Shown: positions 7,664 through 10,324 of the stretch, in pieces | How positions within the stretch are numbered: position 1 is the stretch's first letter | How the letters are laid out: each line of letters opens with the position of its first letter | From: an uncultured Erysipelotrichaceae bacterium | Lineage (GTDB): Bacteria > Bacillota_I > Bacilli_A > RFN20 > CAG-826 | Assembly: GCA_902782395.1 (NCBI GenBank) | Contig: CACZNF010000024.1 | Span: 1-10,324, forward strand | DNA length: 10,324 bases | Reading direction: 5' to 3' | Position numbers and translations under genes: made by a program | Notes under the pieces: model-generated | Told to the model about the DNA's origin: nothing | Databases searched by the model: none | Seen by the model: the letters and a program-made list of their open reading frames with translations, nothing else

Positions 7664-7671
7664 GTTATAAT
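7644..7671 (+). promoter_or_regulatory. Possible promoter overlapping the cysQ 3' end
   Basis: TTGAAA (7644-7649), 16 bases, then a perfect TATAAT (7666-7671). The predicted transcription start is close to 7678-7679, exactly at the next ATG, which would make a leaderless mRNA. The same bases also read as hydrophobic signal-peptide codons (GTT ATA ATA ATT), so the match may be chance in AT-rich DNA. Confidence 0.4.
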
Positions 7672-7678
7672 AATTGCA

Positions 7679-8485
7679 ATGACACTTGTCGCTTGTAATA
7701 GTGGTAATAGCGCTGCAGATTCTACAAAGAAACCTGATAATTCTGGTAGCAAATCTCAACAACCATCAACTTCTAAAGCTCCAACATGGGGTGATTGGAC
7801 AGTTGCAAGACCAGCTACATGTGCTGCTGAAGGTGTTGAAGAACGCACAAACACCGCTGGTGAAAAAGAAACAAGACCAATTCCAAAGTCCAACTATCAC
7901 ACATGGGCTGATGACGGTGACGTCGAAGCGAGCAATGGCGGTGTTGCTTATAAGAAAGTCAAATGTTCTGTTTGCCAAAAACAAGGCATTATGATTGCTG
8001 CTGCTAATGCTACAATTACTGGTGGTCAACCAAAGAGTGCTCCTGAAGGATGTGTCAAATTAGACGCTAATGGTGATTACATGGAAGTTAAATTCTATCT
8101 TCCAGAAGCTAAAACAGGTATTATCTTCCAACGTGGTGCTATGGACTATTGGTATGAAGATTCTAACAACAACCAAGAAAAGACATATTATTCACAAAAC
8201 AAAGGTAATACAGACGAGGCTGCAGGTATTGGTAACTTCAAACTCGAAATCGGCCTTGAAGGTGATTTAAAAGAAGTCAGCATCGCTGATAAAGTGGGTG
8301 TCACATTTGGTAGCATGTTGCCTAAAGAAGGCGGCTCTGAATTTGGTGGTCACCAATGGTCCGCTATCAGTGATTGCGAAGTCGGCACTGTTTCATTATC
8401 TGCTGGTTTAAATACAATTAAATACACCAGAGTTGATAGCTACAACTTAGCTGTTCACGATTTCGTTATCGCATTCAACGCTTAA
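7679..8485 (+). CDS. Putative surface lipoprotein with Cys-knuckle repeat and CBM-like C-terminal domain (5' end probably lost)
   Basis: The product is unrecognised at the family level. From ATG 7679 the protein starts MTLVACNSGN: a lipobox (LVAC, Cys6) with only five residues ahead, followed by a Ser/Thr/Asn/Lys-rich tether (7-35) typical after lipid-attached Cys. The frame stays open back to the cysQ stop and adds VIIIA, which looks like the end of a signal-peptide hydrophobic core. Residues 36-76 resemble the short repeat of Bacillota surface proteins (WGDW, then PATCAAEGVEERT, GEKETRPI and H-x-W), but the usual CxxC is replaced by NxxA. A second copy keeps CSVC (96-99). Residues from about 115 to the end look like a beta-sandwich carbohydrate-binding module (GDYMEVKFYLPEA, then LSAGLNTIKYTRVDSYNLAVHDFVIAF). 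There is no Shine-Dalgarno site. Sugar or cell-wall binding is an inference. As it stands, export is doubtful. Confidence 0.7.
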   Translation: MTLVACNSGNSAADSTKKPDNSGSKSQQPSTSKAPTWGDWTVARPATCAAEGVEERTNTAGEKETRPIPKSNYHTWADDGDVEASNGGVAYKKVKCSVCQKQGIMIAAANATITGGQPKSAPEGCVKLDANGDYMEVKFYLPEAKTGIIFQRGAMDYWYEDSNNNQEKTYYSQNKGNTDEAAGIGNFKLEIGLEGDLKEVSIADKVGVTFGSMLPKEGGSEFGGHQWSAISDCEVGTVSLSAGLNTIKYTRVDSYNLAVHDFVIAFNA

Positions 8486-8510
8486 TTGTTAAACCAAAAG
8501 TTGAATATTC

Positions 8511-8540
8511 GGCCTGGGCGCAATGCTCAGGCCTTTATTA
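8511..8540 (+). terminator. Intrinsic terminator after the lipoprotein gene
   Basis: GGCCTGGGC (8511-8519) pairs with GCTCAGGCC (8525-8533) over 9 bp including one G-U, with a GCAAT loop, followed by TTTATTA. It is the first strong terminator downstream of the ychF promoter, so operon transcripts can extend through the lipoprotein gene to this point. Confidence 0.85.
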
Positions 8541-8550
8541 ATACACGTAA

Positions 8551-8679
8551 ATGGATGCTACATTTTGGGGCGATGCTGATCACACCTTCGTTATCGGTGA
8601 AGATACATACAGAGTCTACGCTGATAAGACCAAAGAATTCTGGGGTTGCTTAGGCGTTACACGTAACGTTGAAGCTTAA
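8551..8679 (+). pseudogene. 42-codon open fragment, probable 3' remnant of a lost gene
   Basis: An open frame runs from ATG 8551 to TAA 8677-8679 and encodes 42 residues (MDATFWGDADHTFVIG at the start, then EDTYRVYADKTKEFWGC). The composition is protein-like: mixed aromatic and charged residues, codon choice like the neighbours, and a good terminator close downstream. A TAA lies directly before the ATG and there is no Shine-Dalgarno site or signal peptide, while a strong terminator sits just upstream. It therefore looks like the C-terminal end of a secreted or sugar-binding protein whose 5' part has been deleted. Its stop context (GCTTAATTCTTA) resembles that of the preceding lipoprotein gene (GCTTAATTGTTA), a hint that the two may once have been paralogues. 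An expressed small protein is possible but unlikely. I do not recognise the family. Confidence 0.4.
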
Positions 8680-8702
8680 TTCTTAGATAGCTTAAATAAA
8701 AT

Positions 8703-8730
8703 GGAATCATCTTCGGATGGTTCCTTTTTT
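8703..8730 (+). terminator. Intrinsic terminator with UUCG tetraloop
   Basis: GGAATCATC (8703-8711) pairs with GATGGTTCC (8716-8724) through 9 bp with one G-U, closed by a C(TTCG)G tetraloop and followed by six T (8725-8730). It lies 23 bases after the 42-codon fragment and is a textbook terminator, which suggests that a real transcribed gene once ended here. Confidence 0.92.
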
Positions 8731-8781
8731 CTTTATTTATGAAAAGTTGTATATTATAGAAAGTGAAAATAAAATAGGGAG
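8729..8781 (+). promoter_or_regulatory. Likely promoter and Shine-Dalgarno site of the six-TM protein
   Basis: TATTAT (8752-8757) fits a -10 element. The -35 at 17-base spacing (TTCTTT, 8729-8734) is weak and overlaps the terminator T-tract. AGGGAG (8776-8781) is a good ribosome site 8 bases before ATG 8790. Confidence 0.5.
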
Positions 8782-8789
8782 AAAGTTTT

Positions 8790-9398
8790 ATGGAAAAGTT
8801 CTTTAATGCATTAAGCAAACCAGCCAAATGGATTTTTATCATTGGTGGTTTGTTCTACGCAACATGGTTCATCATCGAAAACGCACTTAGCATTGATGGC
8901 CAATTTGTATCCGTTATCCGTGGCTTAGTTGTTTTATCAATCGGCGCTATTCTTATCGCGGGTGCACCAATATTAGTCATCTGCCGTAAAGATGAAGCGG
9001 CAAAGATGGTTTTCTTATTCTTATTAGGATATTGGGTTTTAAATTCTGCTCAAGCATTCTTAGGAAACGCAGAAGCATTTACAGATTCTAATGAAGGCTT
9101 AGCTATTGCCTCTGGAATCTTTGCTTTAATTGCAGGCTTAGGCTTAGCGGCAATCATCGTATTAGTGGCCTTAGAATTCATCTTTAAATTCAAAGCATTA
9201 CGTTTCATTGCTTTCTTAGTGATGTTAGGTGTGATCGTCTTTGGATTCCTTGCTGCCTTGTTAGTTGCTATTTATGCTGGCACGAGAAATGTTTTCTGGC
9301 CAAATGGTGTGCAATTACTCATTGAATGGATGATTCTTCCAGTAGTGGTTCTATTTGGATATATCTATTTCTTAGGTGCGCCTAAAAAGAATAAATAA
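8790..9398 (+). CDS. Unrecognised integral membrane protein with six predicted helices
   Basis: I do not recognise the family. The 202-residue protein starts with a short amphipathic, basic N-terminus (MEKFFNALSKPAKW). It then has six hydrophobic stretches at about 13-33, 44-65, 71-92, 105-131, 138-162 and 173-196, and ends in a short basic tail (APKKNK). Loops are brief; the longest is the acidic one at 93-104. There are no obvious catalytic, ATP-binding or transport-signature residues; E30 and E129 lie within or at the edge of membrane segments. It is a single-gene unit: an AGGGAG site 8 bases before the start, its own -10-like element, and an intrinsic terminator right after the stop. A small membrane-organising or stress protein is conceivable, but no function can be claimed. 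Confidence 0.85.
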   Translation: MEKFFNALSKPAKWIFIIGGLFYATWFIIENALSIDGQFVSVIRGLVVLSIGAILIAGAPILVICRKDEAAKMVFLFLLGYWVLNSAQAFLGNAEAFTDSNEGLAIASGIFALIAGLGLAAIIVLVALEFIFKFKALRFIAFLVMLGVIVFGFLAALLVAIYAGTRNVFWPNGVQLLIEWMILPVVVLFGYIYFLGAPKKNK

Positions 9399-9415
9399 AG
9401 AAAAACGCAAAAAAG

Positions 9416-9446
9416 AAGGTGGCCATTCATAAAATGGTCACTTTTC
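9416..9446 (+). terminator. Intrinsic terminator after the six-TM protein gene
   Basis: GTGGCCATT (9419-9427) pairs with AATGGTCAC (9433-9441), 9 bp with one G-U and a CATAA loop, followed by TTTTC. Upstream A-rich bases can extend the stem into the T-tract. Confidence 0.8.
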
Positions 9447-9483
9447 ATTTATTCAACATGGTTATAGAATAACAAACAGAGGT
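9442..9483 (+). promoter_or_regulatory. Possible promoter and Shine-Dalgarno site of the phosphatase-like gene
   Basis: TTTTCA (9442-9447), 17 bases, TAGAAT (9465-9470) is a fair sigma-A match. AGAGGT (9478-9483) is the likely ribosome site, 11 bases before ATG 9495. The -35 shares bases with the preceding terminator tail. Confidence 0.45.
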
Positions 9484-9494
9484 AAAGAAATATT

Positions 9495-10324
9495 ATGAAT
9501 AAAAAGTATTTTTTAGGTTCGCTTCTTGTCCTTGCTTTAACAGTAACCAATAGTGAAAGCAGCATTATTCAACCTAGCAAAGATCCAGGTGAAATTACTG
9601 GTGGCACATTCAAATTTGATGACAATCAACTCAACACCGCGCAAGAAATTCATACTGCAAATCAATTAAAGTATTTAAATCTTCAAAAAGAATACTACAG
9701 CATGACTAAGAGTGATTTGGATAACTGTGATGCGAAAGGTAACAAAAACGTTTCCACTCCAGAACAAACAGAACTTAGTTGGGAATTCACCGCGCCAGAA
9801 GGTTATGAAGTTAAAAACTTCACATTAGTCTTCAGCCAAAACATGGACTTAAGTAATCCATATACTGTCCAAGGTACAAAGAATCCTTCTATTAAGTTCT
9901 ATAACTCCTTCTTAGGTACCAACTATTTCAAAATCGTCGCTAACTTCACTTCTGGTGATACACAATCGTCTGATGTTAAAGCCTTCAAAGTGACTGAACA
10001 AGCACCAAGAAACTTATACGTTGGTAATATGCCAAACTGCCGTGATATGGGTGGTAGAACAACCTATGCCGGTGGCAAGATTAAACAAGGCTTAATCTAT
10101 CGTACAAGTGGTAGCAGATTCGATAACTCCACTCCATCCGATAGTGAAGCTCAAGATATCTTAAAAAATACATTAAGAGTAAAAACAGAAATCAACGTTG
10201 CTAACAGCACCACAAATAACGTTAACTTAGATGGTACTAAAGTTGAAAACGCTTATATGGCTTATGGCGCTGTTCCATATTCCAACTTAGCAAGAAACTC
10301 CGTGAGAATTAGACAAGTCATGGA
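9495..10324 (+). CDS. Secreted tyrosine-phosphatase-like protein (3' partial)
   Basis: The frame is open from ATG 9495 to the window edge (276 codons). The N-terminus (MNKKYFLGSLLVLALTV) is a Sec signal peptide without a lipobox Cys, so the protein should be exported. Residues 90-168 look like an Ig- or fibronectin-III-like beta domain (SWEFTAPEGYEVKNFTLVFS). From about 173 the sequence matches the start of the DSP-like tyrosine phosphatase family (Y_phosphatase3 type): NMPNCRDMGGRTT (178-190) for the usual N-FRDLGG block, then GGKIKQGLIYRTSG (193-206) for the G-R-LYRSG block. The catalytic HCX5R loop should follow further downstream and is outside the window, so activity cannot be judged. 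The segment normally reading K-T-E-I-D-L-R is KTEINVAN here, a notable change. Family members dephosphorylate protein tyrosine or phosphoinositides; the target is unknown. It has its own putative promoter and follows a terminator. Confidence 0.8.
   Translation, partial: MNKKYFLGSLLVLALTVTNSESSIIQPSKDPGEITGGTFKFDDNQLNTAQEIHTANQLKYLNLQKEYYSMTKSDLDNCDAKGNKNVSTPEQTELSWEFTAPEGYEVKNFTLVFSQNMDLSNPYTVQGTKNPSIKFYNSFLGTNYFKIVANFTSGDTQSSDVKAFKVTEQAPRNLYVGNMPNCRDMGGRTTYAGGKIKQGLIYRTSGSRFDNSTPSDSEAQDILKNTLRVKTEINVANSTTNNVNLDGTKVENAYMAYGAVPYSNLARNSVRIRQVM

Noticed and set aside
7493..7762. Minus-strand open frame of 89 codons across the cysQ/lipoprotein junction
   Set aside because: It is antisense to two better-supported frames, has no ribosome site and shows no recognisable motif.
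8486..8789. Small RNA gene between the two terminators
   Set aside because: The stretch has a protein-coding-like open frame and no clear promoter after the first terminator; the hairpins are ordinary intrinsic terminators.
1..10324. CRISPR array, tRNA, insertion sequence or prophage genes
   Set aside because: I found no regularly spaced repeats, cloverleaf-like sequences, transposase or integrase motifs, or inverted repeats with target duplications.

Overview
The window is AT-rich, densely packed bacterial DNA. All genes lie on the + strand, most are separated by only a few bases, and purine-rich Shine-Dalgarno sites are common. A delta subunit of RNA polymerase (RpoE), standalone IspF, and a MacB-type transporter and surface proteins without outer-membrane features point to a low-G+C Bacillota. 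An uncultured, reduced member of the Bacilli/Mollicutes neighbourhood is the most likely source. The placement is inferred from gene content and base composition, since there is no rRNA here. Stop codons are TAA or TAG in every confident gene. TGA closes only the broken transporter frame.

Layout. (1) 1-2224: the end of a MacB-like ABC transporter with the ATPase fused to the permease. It is cut by the left edge and interrupted inside by a TGA and by a change of frame. (2) 2225-2302: a short spacer with a good sigma-A promoter. (3) 2303-7663: a tight housekeeping operon, ychF-ispF-argS-rpoE-nrnA-cysQ, with two TAATG overlaps and no internal terminator. (4) 7664-8485: a putative lipoprotein with a lipobox but almost no signal peptide ahead of it. 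It begins 15 bases after the cysQ stop. (5) 8486-8789: two clear intrinsic terminators flanking a 42-codon open fragment that looks like the 3' remnant of a lost gene. (6) 8790-9398: an unrecognised protein with six membrane segments, with its own promoter and terminator. (7) 9495-10324: the first 276 codons of a secreted tyrosine-phosphatase-like protein, which runs off the right edge before the expected catalytic HCX5R loop.

How the genes work together. The operon joins translation (ArgS, YchF on the ribosome), transcription (RpoE), isoprenoid synthesis (IspF) and nucleotide turnover. NrnA and CysQ are adjacent and both families can hydrolyse 3'-phosphoadenosine 5'-phosphate (pAp), so they may share a substrate. 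The flanks carry envelope and surface functions, and these are the parts showing decay: a split transporter, a lipoprotein missing its leader and a 3' gene stub. No CRISPR array, RNA gene, transposase or phage gene was seen. The best candidates for something new are the surface lipoprotein with its degenerate Cys-knuckle repeat, the six-TM protein, and the exported phosphatase. None of these adds up to a convincing new multi-gene system within this window.
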